A program made the translations under genes and the position numbers. A stretch of 64,000 bases of DNA from JBHJGS01 sp050331575. GTDB lineage: Bacteria; Pseudomonadota; Alphaproteobacteria; Sphingomonadales; Rhodothalassiaceae. The notes beneath the pieces are model-generated. The model saw only the letters and a list, made by a program, of their open reading frames with translations. It was not told the DNA's origin and did no database searches. The stretch spans positions 1 to 64,000 of the forward strand of contig JBHJGS010000044.1 in assembly GCA_050331575.1 (NCBI GenBank), in the 5' to 3' direction. Positions 25,510-33,767 of the stretch are shown here, piece after piece; position 1 is the first letter of the stretch; each line of letters starts with the position of its first letter.

Positions 25510-26787
25510 ATGTTCGATCCCTCCGCCGCAAAGATCGCCGTGATCGGTCTGGGCTATGTCGGCCTGCCGCTTGCGGTGGAATTTGGCCGCGTCTTGCCGA
25601 CGATCGGCTTTGACATCAATCCCAAGCGCATCGCGGAGCTGCAGCGCAATCATGACAGCACGATGGAGGTCGACGCCGAGGCGCTGGCAGCCGCAGACCA
25701 GCTTCAGGTGACCGACCGGATCGACGCAATCGCCGACGCCACCGTCTATATCGTGACGGTCCCGACACCGATTGATGCGCAAAAGCAGCCGGACTTGACG
25801 CCGCTGAGACGCGCCAGCGAGACCGTCGGCGGCGTGCTGAAGCGTGGCGATGTGGTGATCTATGAAAGCACCGTCTATCCCGGCGCCACCGAGGAGGTCT
25901 GCGTGCCGATCCTGGAACGGCTGTCTGGTCTGACCTTCAACACCGACTTTTTCGCCGGCTATTCCCCCGAGCGGATCAATCCCGGCGACAAACATCATCG
26001 GCTGCCGACCATCACCAAGGTGGTCGCCGGCTCCACGCCGCAGGCGGCGGATTTCATCAATGGGCTGTATCAGCGCATCATCACCGCGGGCACGCATCTG
26101 GCCTCCTCCATCAAGGTGGCCGAGGCCGCCAAGGTGATCGAGAACACCCAGCGTGACCTGAATGTGGCGCTGATCAACGAGATCGCCATCATCTGCAACC
26201 GCCTGGGCATCGACACCCAGGAGGTGCTGACCGCCGCCGGCACCAAATGGAATTTCCTGAATTTTCGGCCCGGCCTGGTCGGCGGCCACTGCATCGGCGT
26301 GGACCCTTATTATCTCACCCACAAGGCCCAGCAGATCGGCCATTATCCCGAAGTGATCCTGGCCGGCCGGCGCATCAATGACGGCATGGGGGCCTATGTG
26401 GTGCGCGAGATGGTGCGGCTGATGAACCGCAAGCGCATCCTGGCCGCAGGCGCGCGCGTGCTGGTGATGGGGCTGACCTTCAAAGAGAATTGCCCGGACC
26501 TGCGCAACACCCGCGTGGTCGATATCATCTCTGAATTCCGCGGCTATGACGCCGCGGTCGATGTCTATGATCCCTGGGTCGACGCTGATGAGGCCCGCCA
26601 GGAATATGGCCTGGAGCTTCTGGCCGAGCCGGAGCCCGGCCGCTATGACGCCATCGCCATCGCTGTCGCCCACCGCCAGTTCGCGGAGATGGGCATCGCC
26701 AAGGTGCGCGCCCTGTTGAACGGCGACGGCGTCATCTACGACGTCAAATCCTGCTTCGCCCGGGATGAGGTCGACGCGCGGCTCTGA
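25510..26787 (+). CDS. UDP-sugar 6-dehydrogenase (TviB/WbpA/WbpO-type)
   Basis: 425 residues. The NAD-binding Rossmann motif is AVIGLGYVGLPLAVEFGR. The central UDP-sugar domain includes YSPERINPGD and LNVALINEIAIICNRL, and the catalytic Cys is in GLVGGHCIGVDPYYL. The C-terminal domain has MGLTFKENCPDLRNTRVVDI. It oxidises a UDP-HexNAc or UDP-Hex to the uronate; the overall look favours the UDP-N-acetylhexosamine dehydrogenases that feed Vi-like polymers. ATG 25510 (MFDPSAAKIAV) is chosen because the Rossmann strand begins there; the open frame extends 45 codons upstream through non-protein-like sequence. Confidence 0.9.
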   Translation: MFDPSAAKIAVIGLGYVGLPLAVEFGRVLPTIGFDINPKRIAELQRNHDSTMEVDAEALAAADQLQVTDRIDAIADATVYIVTVPTPIDAQKQPDLTPLRRASETVGGVLKRGDVVIYESTVYPGATEEVCVPILERLSGLTFNTDFFAGYSPERINPGDKHHRLPTITKVVAGSTPQAADFINGLYQRIITAGTHLASSIKVAEAAKVIENTQRDLNVALINEIAIICNRLGIDTQEVLTAAGTKWNFLNFRPGLVGGHCIGVDPYYLTHKAQQIGHYPEVILAGRRINDGMGAYVVREMVRLMNRKRILAAGARVLVMGLTFKENCPDLRNTRVVDIISEFRGYDAAVDVYDPWVDADEARQEYGLELLAEPEPGRYDAIAIAVAHRQFAEMGIAKVRALLNGDGVIYDVKSCFARDEVDARL

Positions 26788-26827
26788 CCCGCTGCCGCCC
26801 CTGCCCCCTAACCCAGGCTCGCTCCGA

Positions 26828-26902
26828 CTTAGGGCCTTATCCGATCCCTCGCGATCACGATTGATCGGATGACCTGGCCCGCCTTCTATGAGGCGAGCAA
26901 CG
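26828..26902. repeat. Dispersed palindromic intergenic repeat, copy 1
   Basis: Starting at CTTAGGGC, this stretch is closely matched by 37330-37404. Its core is an inverted repeat, ATCCGATC (26839-26846) and GATCGGAT (26863-26870). It follows the stop of the UDP-sugar dehydrogenase and directly precedes the IS110 element. It may serve as a transcription-ending hairpin or as an insertion target. Confidence 0.7.
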
Positions 26903-26929
26903 TTACTCTCGGTAGAGTATCCGTTTTTC

Positions 26930-27877
26930 TCAAGCGGTTTTTGGAGCCCATTTTCGGTGATTTCGAATGAGTGCGTTTGCGAGTACGATGAGCTTTCGCA
27001 TGATGGCGGTTATGGCGACCTTTGGTGGCTTACCGTTGGCGATGAGCTGGTGATATTTGGCCTTCATGTCTGGGTTGAACCGACAGGCGACGAGGGCCGG
27101 CATGTAGAGGGCGTCGCGTAGCGGTTTGCGTCCCCCCCAGACGAAGGCTTTGCCTTGCCATTTTCCTGACTGCCGGGTGCGCGGTGCGAGGCCGGCGAGG
27201 GAGGTCAGCTTTCTGGGCTCGATCTGCCCGATTTCGGGCAGGTCGATGAGGATGGCGCAGGCGATCTGGGCCCCGATGCCAGGGATCGAGGTGAGGATCT
27301 GGAAGCGCTGTTCGAGGGCAGGGTCTTGGCTGATCAGCGCACGGATCTGGGCGTCGATCTGTTCGATGTGTCGGTCGATCTGGGCCAAGCGTTGGGCCGT
27401 TTGGCGTTTGAGCAGATCGATGGTGAGGGTGTGTTCGCGGTTTTTGGCGGCGACCCGATCACGGACCAGGCCGCGTCGGGCGCGCAGCAACTCGCGTAAG
27501 GCGGCGAGCCGCTCATCGGCGACCGGGCGGACGGGCAGCTCCAGTGCTTGGGCCATACGGGCGAGCATCTGAGCATCGAGCCGGTCGGTTTTGGCCGGCG
27601 CACCGGCGGCTTGCGCGAAGCGCCGGGCGCGGGCCGGGTTGACCTTGACCAGCGCTAGCCCGGCCTTGGCCAGCGCCCCTTCCATGGCGCGATGATAGGC
27701 GCCGGTGGGCTCATAAACGACTTTGGCCGCCTCATCGCTCGGCGCCGCTGCGATCCAGCGGACCAGGGCGCGGTGCCCGGCCCGATCGTTGGTGAAGCGG
27801 GCATCCCTGCCGTCTGCCAGCCTGTGGGCATCGAGATGGTCTTTCGAGACGTCGATGCCGATGATAGTCTGGGTCAT
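26930..27877 (-). CDS. IS110-family transposase
   Basis: 315 residues, apparently intact. The N-terminal DEDD RuvC-like domain begins IIGIDVSKDHLDAHRLAD (first catalytic Asp) and has VVYEPTGAYHRAMEGAL with Glu, and KTDRLDAQMLARMAQAL with the later Asp residues. A coiled middle part follows. The C-terminal transposase_20 domain contains LTSIPGIGAQIACAILIDLP and SLAGLAPRTRQSGKW with the catalytic Ser region. It acts in site-specific, RNA-guided transposition through a circular intermediate, as established for the family. Confidence 0.93.
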   Translation of the reverse strand: MTQTIIGIDVSKDHLDAHRLADGRDARFTNDRAGHRALVRWIAAAPSDEAAKVVYEPTGAYHRAMEGALAKAGLALVKVNPARARRFAQAAGAPAKTDRLDAQMLARMAQALELPVRPVADERLAALRELLRARRGLVRDRVAAKNREHTLTIDLLKRQTAQRLAQIDRHIEQIDAQIRALISQDPALEQRFQILTSIPGIGAQIACAILIDLPEIGQIEPRKLTSLAGLAPRTRQSGKWQGKAFVWGGRKPLRDALYMPALVACRFNPDMKAKYHQLIANGKPPKVAITAIMRKLIVLANALIRNHRKWAPKTA

Positions 27878-27959
27878 CTTTTCTTCGATCCTGTGCTTGT
27901 CATCCGGGCCTTGGTGCCCTGCTATCCGTTCAGGCCATGAGGAAAAGACGGGGACGATC

Positions 27960-28125
27960 AGACTCTAGCTCGGTCCTGGCTGACCGGCGTTTCCACGATC
28001 CGACCCCGCCGTCAGGGGTCGTGGCCATGACCCCTGACGGCCCATCATCCACCGATGGGCCGGAAATGTCATAAGACAAGCGTTGCCCGATCTCATTGGC
28101 TCACCTTGGGTGATCAATGAGGCCG
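27960..28125 (-). ncRNA. Candidate IS110 bridge RNA (non-coding end upstream of transposase)
   Basis: Four consecutive hairpins lie in the non-coding segment upstream of the transposase start: CGGTC/GACCG (27971-27986), a perfect 12-base-pair stem CCGTCAGGGGTC/GACCCCTGACGG (28009-28040), CCCATC/GATGGG (28041-28059), and a nested CTCATTG/CAATGAG with inner TCACC/GGTGA (28092-28121). In IS110 elements of this type, the region before the transposase encodes a structured bridge RNA with target- and donor-binding loops. The strand is assumed to be that of the transposase. The exact ends and loops are not assigned. Confidence 0.4.
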
Positions 28126-28390
28126 GACGCAACACTCTAAACCTATGACTCATAGAGCCTTTTCTCGGCCAAACCGACTCTCGAAGGGAGTCGGTTTGAT
28201 CGGAAAAGGCTTTAGCGCCGATGATTTTTCTTCTTTCCGTCGTGGCGGTCTGTCAGCACCGCGCGCGCTTGTCCGTCCCCTGACGGAGGCAGGAGAGCGG
28301 ACACGCCCGGCGGCCCAGTCCAGCTCACGCCCACAAGCCATGGGCCGCCCGAAGGCGACCCATCGATCACTGCCCAAAGGGTTGGGCAGA
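28126..28390. other. Non-coding stretch between IS110 and PRC-barrel gene
   Basis: It contains the 28156-28211 palindrome; the rest shows no supported gene. Frames crossing it on the plus strand lack ribosome-binding sites and run into the antisense of the PRC-barrel gene. Confidence 0.5.
28156..28211. repeat. Long imperfect palindrome, terminator-like
   Basis: Outer arms AGCCTTTTC (28156-28164) and GAAAAGGCT (28203-28211) enclose a perfect 10-base-pair inner stem AAACCGACTC (28171-28180) / GAGTCGGTTT (28188-28197) with a seven-base loop. The left arm context TAGAGCCTTTTC and right context GGCTTTAGCG recur in shortened form at 43830-43859. It resembles the palindromic intergenic elements common in alphaproteobacteria and could terminate transcription. 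Confidence 0.55.
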
Positions 28391-29785
28391 CTATTCGCCG
28401 CGGGCCAGGCGTTCGTAGCGGCCCTGGCGGTAGGTATCGCGCTGCTTCAGCTGATTTTCCGTCATCTGGGTCATCAGCACGCCGTCGCGCATGGCCAGTT
28501 CGCTGACCGGGATGAGCACCTTCTTCTCGCCGAAGCCGAGCACGCCGCCCATGCCGACAACCGCAAAGACGCTGTCATCTTCAGGGTCGGCGACGATTTC
28601 CTCGATGTCGCCGATCTCGTCTTCGGTGCTCATCGAAAAGAGCGACTCGCCGACCAGATCGTCCGGTGCCCAGTCCTGATCACTTTCGGCCAGGCGGATC
28701 ACCCGGGTCTCCCCGTCCTGCTGCCTGCCGGTTTGCGCCTGACGCGTACGCTGACGCTCCTGTTCGGCCTGCTGGCGGTCCGCGCGTTGCTCGGTCTGCT
28801 GCTGCTCGCGGTCGCGCTGCTGGCGGTCCATTTGGTCCCGGTCACGGTCGCGATCGGTCTGGGCCATCTGCGTGCGCTCACGCTGATCCTGGCCGGCCTG
28901 CTCAACATCGACGTCGGGCTTGGCCTGTTTGACCTTCACGTCCGGATCCGCCTGGGTCACCTGGACCTGCGGCTTGGCCGCGTCGACCTCGACATTCGGC
29001 TTGGCCTGCTGCACCGTCACGTCGGGCTGCGCCTGATCCACCTTCACCTTCGGCTCGGCGGTCTGGACATCGACATCGGGCCTGGCCTGCTTGACCTTCA
29101 CATCCGGCGCGGGCTGGTCGACCTCGACCTCCGGCGAGCGCTGCTGGACGTCGACGTCCGGCGCCTGCGGCCGCACGGTCACGGTTGGATCCTTCTGGTC
29201 GACGACGACCTTGGGCTCCTTCTCATCGACCTGGACTTGGGCCTGGCGCTGCTGGACCTGAACGTCCGGCGCTTCCCGATCGACCTGAACGCGCGGAGAC
29301 TTCTGCTCCACATCAATCTCGGTCTCGCGGTCACCGGTCCGGCGCTCGCGGGTCTGGTCCTGAGTCCGGTCCTGCGACTGGCCCTGGCGCTGCATCTGGC
29401 CCTGGCGGTCTTCCGTATCGGCCTGGGCGGTGCGCGCCGGCGCGATCATGACGAATTCCCGCTCCATCAGAATATCGTCATTATCCTGATCAGCCTTGGT
29501 GAAGCGCTCTTCGGGATTCTTGATCTCGATATTCGCCTTTTTCAGACATTCCTGCATTTCCTCCAGCGTTACCTCGCCATTATTGTCGGCGTCCAGACGC
29601 TGAAACATCTGACGCAGCTCCGCGCGCTGCGCGCCCCGCTTGTCTTCAGGCCAGCACATCGCTTGGCTTTGCTTGGCGGCCTGTTGCTGGCCGGAGCGGG
29701 ATTTGGACTGCTGGTCGGTCTGGTCGGCGGCCGCCAGGCCGACGGTCAGTGCGATGGCCGCACTGGAGATCGTCGTGAAAACCAT
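28391..29785 (-). CDS. Exported EF-hand / nonapeptide-repeat / PRC-barrel protein
   Basis: 464 residues with a signal peptide (MVFTTISSAAIALTVGLAAA). Two EF-hand loops follow: DADNNGEVTLEE (residues 65-76) and DQDNDDILMERE (99-110). Residues about 155-298 are 16 tandem nine-residue repeats of the form P-x-V-x-V-x-Q-x-x, encoded by 28892-29323. A Gln/Arg/Asp-rich low-complexity linker then leads to a PRC-barrel domain (about 375-440: DDLVGESLFSMS, IGDIEEIVADPEDDSVFAVV, KKVLIPVSEL). GGAAGG precedes the ATG. It is probably periplasmic and calcium-binding. The function is unknown; it is transcribed divergently from the nonulosonic acid genes. Confidence 0.85.
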   Translation of the reverse strand: MVFTTISSAAIALTVGLAAADQTDQQSKSRSGQQQAAKQSQAMCWPEDKRGAQRAELRQMFQRLDADNNGEVTLEEMQECLKKANIEIKNPEERFTKADQDNDDILMEREFVMIAPARTAQADTEDRQGQMQRQGQSQDRTQDQTRERRTGDRETEIDVEQKSPRVQVDREAPDVQVQQRQAQVQVDEKEPKVVVDQKDPTVTVRPQAPDVDVQQRSPEVEVDQPAPDVKVKQARPDVDVQTAEPKVKVDQAQPDVTVQQAKPNVEVDAAKPQVQVTQADPDVKVKQAKPDVDVEQAGQDQRERTQMAQTDRDRDRDQMDRQQRDREQQQTEQRADRQQAEQERQRTRQAQTGRQQDGETRVIRLAESDQDWAPDDLVGESLFSMSTEDEIGDIEEIVADPEDDSVFAVVGMGGVLGFGEKKVLIPVSELAMRDGVLMTQMTENQLKQRDTYRQGRYERLARGE

Positions 29786-29912
29786 GTCTGCCTTCCTTTC
29801 AAATTAAGTCAACACGCCCTCTCAACGGAGATAGCGATTAACTGTTCCGCAAGGATCGCGCTGGAAGGGTGCGCTGCGCGGGCGCTCAGACGCTGGCCGG
29901 ACCGGGGGGAGA

Positions 29913-30956
29913 ATGAGCGAGACAGCGCACAAAACCGAGGCCTTAGCGCCCCGCCATGTCGGACTGATCGCCCTGGGCAGTATCGGCCGCCGGCACCTTC
30001 AAAATCTCTCAGCCGCTTTCCCCGATTGCGCCATCACCCTGGTGCGCCGGCCGGATAGCGCCGCACCGGAGCAAGCCCTGCCGCCGGAAGTGCGTCTGCT
30101 CACCGATCCAGCCGAAGCGGTGTCGGCGGGATTGGACGCGCTGTTCATCTGCTCGCCTGCCCCGCAGCATCTGCAGGCCGCGCGGTTGGCCGTCGACCAT
30201 GGCGTGGACCTGTTCATCGAAAAGCCAATCGCGGCGTCGTCTGAGCGTGTCGCAGAGATGCTCGCGGCGGCCGACGCGGCCGGTGTCATCGTCGCAACCG
30301 GCTATGTCCTGCGCCATTACCCCGTGATTGCGCGGCTGCGCACCCATGTGTTGGCCGACCGCTTTCAGCCGATCTATTCTGCGCGCTTCAGTGTCGGCCA
30401 ATATCTGCCGACCTGGCGGCCTGGCCGACACTATCCGCACACTGTCTCAGCGCAGCGTGCGCTGGGTGGCGGCGCCTTGTTGGAACTGAGCCACGAATTG
30501 GATCTGGCGAACTGGTTGTTGGGCCCGTTTGAAAGCGTAGCGGGCCATGTCGCCAAACTCTCCGACCTTGAGATCGACGTGGAAGATTGCGTCGATGCCA
30601 TCCTTGTTCGGCCCGATGGCGCGTCCGTGACCGTGCATCTGGATTTCCTCCAGCCGGTGGCGCAGCGCCAGATCGAAATCCTCGGCCGCGGCGGCAAGCT
30701 GACGGCGGATCTCACCAAGCATCACCTGCTTGTGCAGGATCGCCAGGGCCATACGATCGAAGACAGCATCTTCGCGGCACCGGAGCGCAATGACATGTAT
30801 CTGGCCCAGCAGACCGCCTTCTTTCAGTGCCTACGGACCCGCACCCAGCCCGTGTCCAACGGCTGGAGCGCGCTGAACACTCTGTATTTGGCCGAAGCAA
30901 TCGCCCGGGCCGCCGCCACAGGGCGCCAAATCCGTCCAGACAGGACCGATCGATGA
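29913..30956 (+). CDS. Gfo/Idh/MocA-family sugar oxidoreductase
   Basis: 347 residues. The Rossmann motif is VGLIALGSIGRRHLQNL. VDLFIEKPIAASSERVAEML is the family's EKP motif with the catalytic Lys. The C-terminal alpha/beta domain includes GGGALLELSHELDLANWLLG. It oxidises or reduces a sugar or NDP-sugar with NAD(P). It overlaps the cytidylyltransferase start by four bases (ATGA) and opens the rightward part of the nonulosonic acid locus. Confidence 0.9.
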   Translation: MSETAHKTEALAPRHVGLIALGSIGRRHLQNLSAAFPDCAITLVRRPDSAAPEQALPPEVRLLTDPAEAVSAGLDALFICSPAPQHLQAARLAVDHGVDLFIEKPIAASSERVAEMLAAADAAGVIVATGYVLRHYPVIARLRTHVLADRFQPIYSARFSVGQYLPTWRPGRHYPHTVSAQRALGGGALLELSHELDLANWLLGPFESVAGHVAKLSDLEIDVEDCVDAILVRPDGASVTVHLDFLQPVAQRQIEILGRGGKLTADLTKHHLLVQDRQGHTIEDSIFAAPERNDMYLAQQTAFFQCLRTRTQPVSNGWSALNTLYLAEAIARAAATGRQIRPDRTDR

Positions 30957-31642
30957 GCAGAACCGTCGCTTTCGTCTTCGCTCGCGGCCAGTCCAAAGGC
31001 ATCGCGCGCAAAAATCTTCAGCCCGTCGGCGGAATCCCGCTGATCGCCCATTCCATCCGCCTGGCCAGAGCCTGCGAGCGCATCGACACGGTGGTGGTGT
31101 CGACCGATGATGACGAGATTGCCGCTGTCGCCCAGGCCGAAGGGGCTGCGGTGCCGTTTCGTCGCCCGGACGACCTGGCCACCGATACCGCACCGGAATG
31201 GTTGGCCTGGCAGCATGCGGTAACGGCTACTCAGGCCGCACTCGGCGCGTTTGATATCTTCTTGTCGTTGCCGCCCACCGCACCCTTGCGCGCTATGCAA
31301 GACGTCGAAGCGGTGCTGGATGCCCTGCCTGGCTGTGATCTGGTGCTGACCGGGCAGGCCGCGCGGCGGCATCCCGCCTTCAACATGGTCGAGCGCGATG
31401 ACACCGGGTTGGTGACGCTGGCATCGCCGCGCCCGGGCATTACACGCCGGCAGGATGCGCCGCCGCTCTTTGATCTGACCACCGTGGCCTACGCCACACG
31501 CCCCGCCTTCGTGATGGCAAGCACCGGCCCCTGGCAGGGGCGTGTGCGCTTGGTCGAGATACCGGAAGAGCGTGCCATCGACATCGACACGCCGCTGGAT
31601 CTGGTTATCGCCAACGCGGTTTGGGAGCAGTATCATGCTTGA
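30953..31642 (+). CDS. legF: CMP-nonulosonate cytidylyltransferase (NeuA/LegF/PtmB type)
   Basis: 229 residues. The N-terminal nucleotide-binding motif is VAFVFARGQSKGIARKNLQP (the family's ARGGSKGIxxKN). VVVSTDDDEIAAVA, LPPTAPLR and the metal-binding segment AIDIDTPLDLVIA are also present. It activates a nonulosonic acid with CTP to the CMP sugar. Legionaminic acid is the likely substrate given the LegB/C/G/I and PtmE homologues downstream, though pseudaminic or sialic acid cannot be excluded from this protein alone. ATG 30953 is set by the overlap with the preceding stop. Confidence 0.88.
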   Translation: MSRTVAFVFARGQSKGIARKNLQPVGGIPLIAHSIRLARACERIDTVVVSTDDDEIAAVAQAEGAAVPFRRPDDLATDTAPEWLAWQHAVTATQAALGAFDIFLSLPPTAPLRAMQDVEAVLDALPGCDLVLTGQAARRHPAFNMVERDDTGLVTLASPRPGITRRQDAPPLFDLTTVAYATRPAFVMASTGPWQGRVRLVEIPEERAIDIDTPLDLVIANAVWEQYHA

Positions 31643-32357
31643 GGGGCGCACGATCTTGGTCATCGGCAGCGGCGGCACGCTGGGATCTGCCTTGGCAGCA
31701 GAGGTGGAACAGGTCGGCGGCTGTGCGGTTCGTGCCGATGTGCAGCCGCAGGACGAAACCTGGTTGAGCCTGGACATCACCGAGCCCGCCAGCGTGATGG
31801 CCGCAGTGGCGGCGTTGGAACAGCGGCCCGGCGGCCTGGATGGCGTGGTCAATTGCGCCTATCCGCGGTCACCGAATTACGGGCGGGCGTTGTTCCAGGT
31901 GGCATATGAGGATTTCTGCCTGCATCAGGCCATGCACCTGGGCGGCGCATTCTTGATTGCTCAGAAATTCTCTGAACTGTTCCAGCGCCAAGGCCGCGGT
32001 TGCGTGATCAATCTAGCCTCCATCTACGGCGTGGTGGCCCCGCGCTTTGGGCTTTATGAGGGCACCGACATGACCATGCCGGTGGAATATGCCGCCGCCA
32101 AGGCCGGCATCGTGCACCTGACGCGCTATTTCGCCACATCGCTGGCGGGCAGCGGCGTGCGGGTGAATTGCGTGTCTTTTGGCGGGATCCGCGCCGGCCA
32201 GCCGGAGCGCTTTCTAACCCGCTACCGCGCGGAATGCCTGAATAAGGGAATGTTGGACGCTGCCGACGTGATCGGCACCATTCTATTCCTGCTGTCTGAC
32301 CGGGCGCAGATGATCAACGGCCAGAACATCATTGTCGATGATGGCTTCACCCTGTAG
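31635..32357 (+). CDS. Short-chain dehydrogenase (PtmA-like)
   Basis: 240-residue SDR. The cofactor motif ILVIGSGGTLGSALAAEV, active-site Ser region VINLASIYGVV and YAAAK (Tyr/Lys) are intact; it ends MINGQNIIVDDGFTL, typical of SDRs. The ATG at 31635 overlaps the cytidylyltransferase stop by eight bases. In Campylobacter legionaminic loci, ptmA encodes a similar SDR next to the CMP-sugar synthetase, so this is probably its counterpart. The substrate is not established. Confidence 0.88.
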   Translation: MLEGRTILVIGSGGTLGSALAAEVEQVGGCAVRADVQPQDETWLSLDITEPASVMAAVAALEQRPGGLDGVVNCAYPRSPNYGRALFQVAYEDFCLHQAMHLGGAFLIAQKFSELFQRQGRGCVINLASIYGVVAPRFGLYEGTDMTMPVEYAAAKAGIVHLTRYFATSLAGSGVRVNCVSFGGIRAGQPERFLTRYRAECLNKGMLDAADVIGTILFLLSDRAQMINGQNIIVDDGFTL

Positions 32358-32402
32358 GTCCTGGTCAGCGGAACTTTTCCGACACTGACCCATTTCGGAC
32401 GG

Positions 32403-33125
32403 ATGGATTCTCACGGCATGAAGCGTCTGAGCAGCAACCCGGAAATCAGCGTGCAGCCGGACGGCAAGCGCCTTTACGGCGGCTATACCCTTGCCGAAGA
32501 GGTCTGGCATATCGCCACGCACGGTGCCGGCGCGCTGTTCGGCATTGTCGCTCTGGTGTTGATGCTGATTAAAGCGGTGCGCGCCGATGACGCGGCGATG
32601 ATCGCGGCGGTGTCGGTCTACGGGGCCAGCATCATCCTCGTGTTCGCCGCCTCAACCCTGTATCATTCCACCTTCGCGGTCCCGTTCCGCCGGGTGTTCG
32701 AACTGATCGATCATCTGGCGATCTACATCAAGATCGCCGGCACCTACACGCCGTTCGCGCTTTTGGTTCTCCCGGTCAGCTTTGGCATGCCGCTCTTGTG
32801 GGTGATCTGGGCTTTGGCGGTGGCCGGGATCGGATTGAAGCTCGGGGCTTTCCTGCTGCGCAAGGAAAACAAGCTGGCCGGCTGGTCGCTGGGCTTTTAT
32901 CTGGCCATGGGCTGGACCGTGCTGTTCGTCGCCGGCCGCCTGTTCGACCTGATGCCGGGGGCGGCCTTTGCCTGGATGGTCGCCGGCGGCATCTGCTACA
33001 CCTTGGGCGCGCTGGTCTATGGGCTGAAATTGTTCCGGTACTCCCACACGGTCTGGCACTTCTTCGTGCTCGCCGGCAGCGTCTGCCATTTCATCACCGT
33101 CTATGTGTTTGTGCTCGCGCGGTGA
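32403..33125 (+). CDS. Hemolysin III / PAQR-type seven-helix membrane protein
   Basis: 240 residues with seven predicted membrane helices. Family signatures are EEVWHIATHGAGALFGIV (His at helix 1), SASTLYHST-type text (AASTLYHSTF), FELIDHLAIYIKIAGTYTPF and the C-terminal HTVWHFFVLAGSVCHFITVY; the His and Asp residues form the metal site of this superfamily. It is an inner-membrane protein of uncertain role (YqfA-like). The stop overlaps the NUDIX start as GTGA. An ATG five codons in (32418) is an alternative start. Confidence 0.9.
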   Translation: MDSHGMKRLSSNPEISVQPDGKRLYGGYTLAEEVWHIATHGAGALFGIVALVLMLIKAVRADDAAMIAAVSVYGASIILVFAASTLYHSTFAVPFRRVFELIDHLAIYIKIAGTYTPFALLVLPVSFGMPLLWVIWALAVAGIGLKLGAFLLRKENKLAGWSLGFYLAMGWTVLFVAGRLFDLMPGAAFAWMVAGGICYTLGALVYGLKLFRYSHTVWHFFVLAGSVCHFITVYVFVLAR

Positions 33126-33712
33126 CTGAGCGGCCCGAAGATGCCCATGTTGAGGTGGCATCGGTACACGATTTCGGCTTTTTCCGCGTCGAGCGAAGCC
33201 ACGTGCGCCATCAGCTGTATGACGGCGGGCTGAGCGACTCGCATGCCCGCCAATTGGTGCGCAAGCGCGATTTCGCGGCTGTCTTGCTGACCGACTCCGA
33301 ACGGCAATGCCTGTGGCTGGTCGAACAATTCCGTGCCTGCGCCTGGCTGAAGGCGCCGGAGCATGGATGGCTTGCCGAACTGGTCGCCGGCACCATCGAA
33401 GACGGCGAAACGCCGGATGCTGCGGCGCGGCGGGAGACGCTTGAAGAAACCGGCGTCGCGCCGGCGCAGCTGCAGCCGCTGGGCTGGTTCTTCCTGTCGC
33501 CGGGCTATACCGACGAACGCTGCTATCTGTTTTGCGCGGAAATCGGCGGGCAATCCCCTGCCGCCCGGGCCGGCGCCGCGGACGAGGATGAGGATATCCG
33601 GCCGGTGGCTTTGACCTATAGCGAGATCGATGCGGCCTTGGCCGACGGTCGCATCGTCGACGCGAAAACGCTTTATGCGCTGGCGCTGTGGCGCTTGAAC
33701 AACCCGCGTTAA
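33122..33712 (+). CDS. NUDIX hydrolase, ADP-ribose pyrophosphatase-like
   Basis: 196 residues. The Nudix box fits G-x5-E-x7-RE-U-x-EE-x-G-U: it begins GTIEDGE in ELVAGTIEDGE and ends RRETLEETGV. A downstream SPGYTDERCYLF segment is typical of ADP-ribose or GDP-mannose pyrophosphatases. GTG 33122 is chosen because it overlaps the hemolysin III stop by four bases and places the N-terminal beta-domain correctly. It may hydrolyse ADP-ribose or NDP-sugars in the cytosol; its link to the sugar locus may be incidental. Confidence 0.88.
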   Translation: MTERPEDAHVEVASVHDFGFFRVERSHVRHQLYDGGLSDSHARQLVRKRDFAAVLLTDSERQCLWLVEQFRACAWLKAPEHGWLAELVAGTIEDGETPDAAARRETLEETGVAPAQLQPLGWFFLSPGYTDERCYLFCAEIGGQSPAARAGAADEDEDIRPVALTYSEIDAALADGRIVDAKTLYALALWRLNNPR

Positions 33713-33767
33713 GGAAGCCGCAAGGATAAGCTGGCATGGCCTGATCATCGGGTCGGGGGTCAGCGCC

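Larger units (their letters stand above)
26903..28125 (-). mobile_element. IS110-family insertion sequence (approximate limits)
   Basis: A single-transposase element without visible terminal inverted repeats or target duplication, as is normal for IS110. Limits are estimates: the left side is where similarity between the two palindromic repeats stops, and the right side is the end of the structured non-coding segment upstream of the transposase. It separates the exopolysaccharide locus from the nonulosonic acid locus. Only one copy is visible here. Confidence 0.6.

Noticed and set aside
26930..28125. Terminal inverted repeats or target duplication of the insertion sequence
   Set aside because: None was found, which is normal for IS110. 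The nearby palindromes are not matching ends.
28892..29323. Regular direct repeats that might suggest a CRISPR or satellite array
   Set aside because: The period is 27 bases, a multiple of three, with variable codons and no spacers. It is explained by the nonapeptide repeats of the protein.
28145..30058. A 637-codon plus-strand open frame with long Leu/Val/Asp-rich text
   Set aside because: It is the antisense of the repeat-rich PRC-barrel gene. The periodic text comes from the 27-base repeats read backwards; it lacks a ribosome-binding site and runs into the Gfo/Idh gene.
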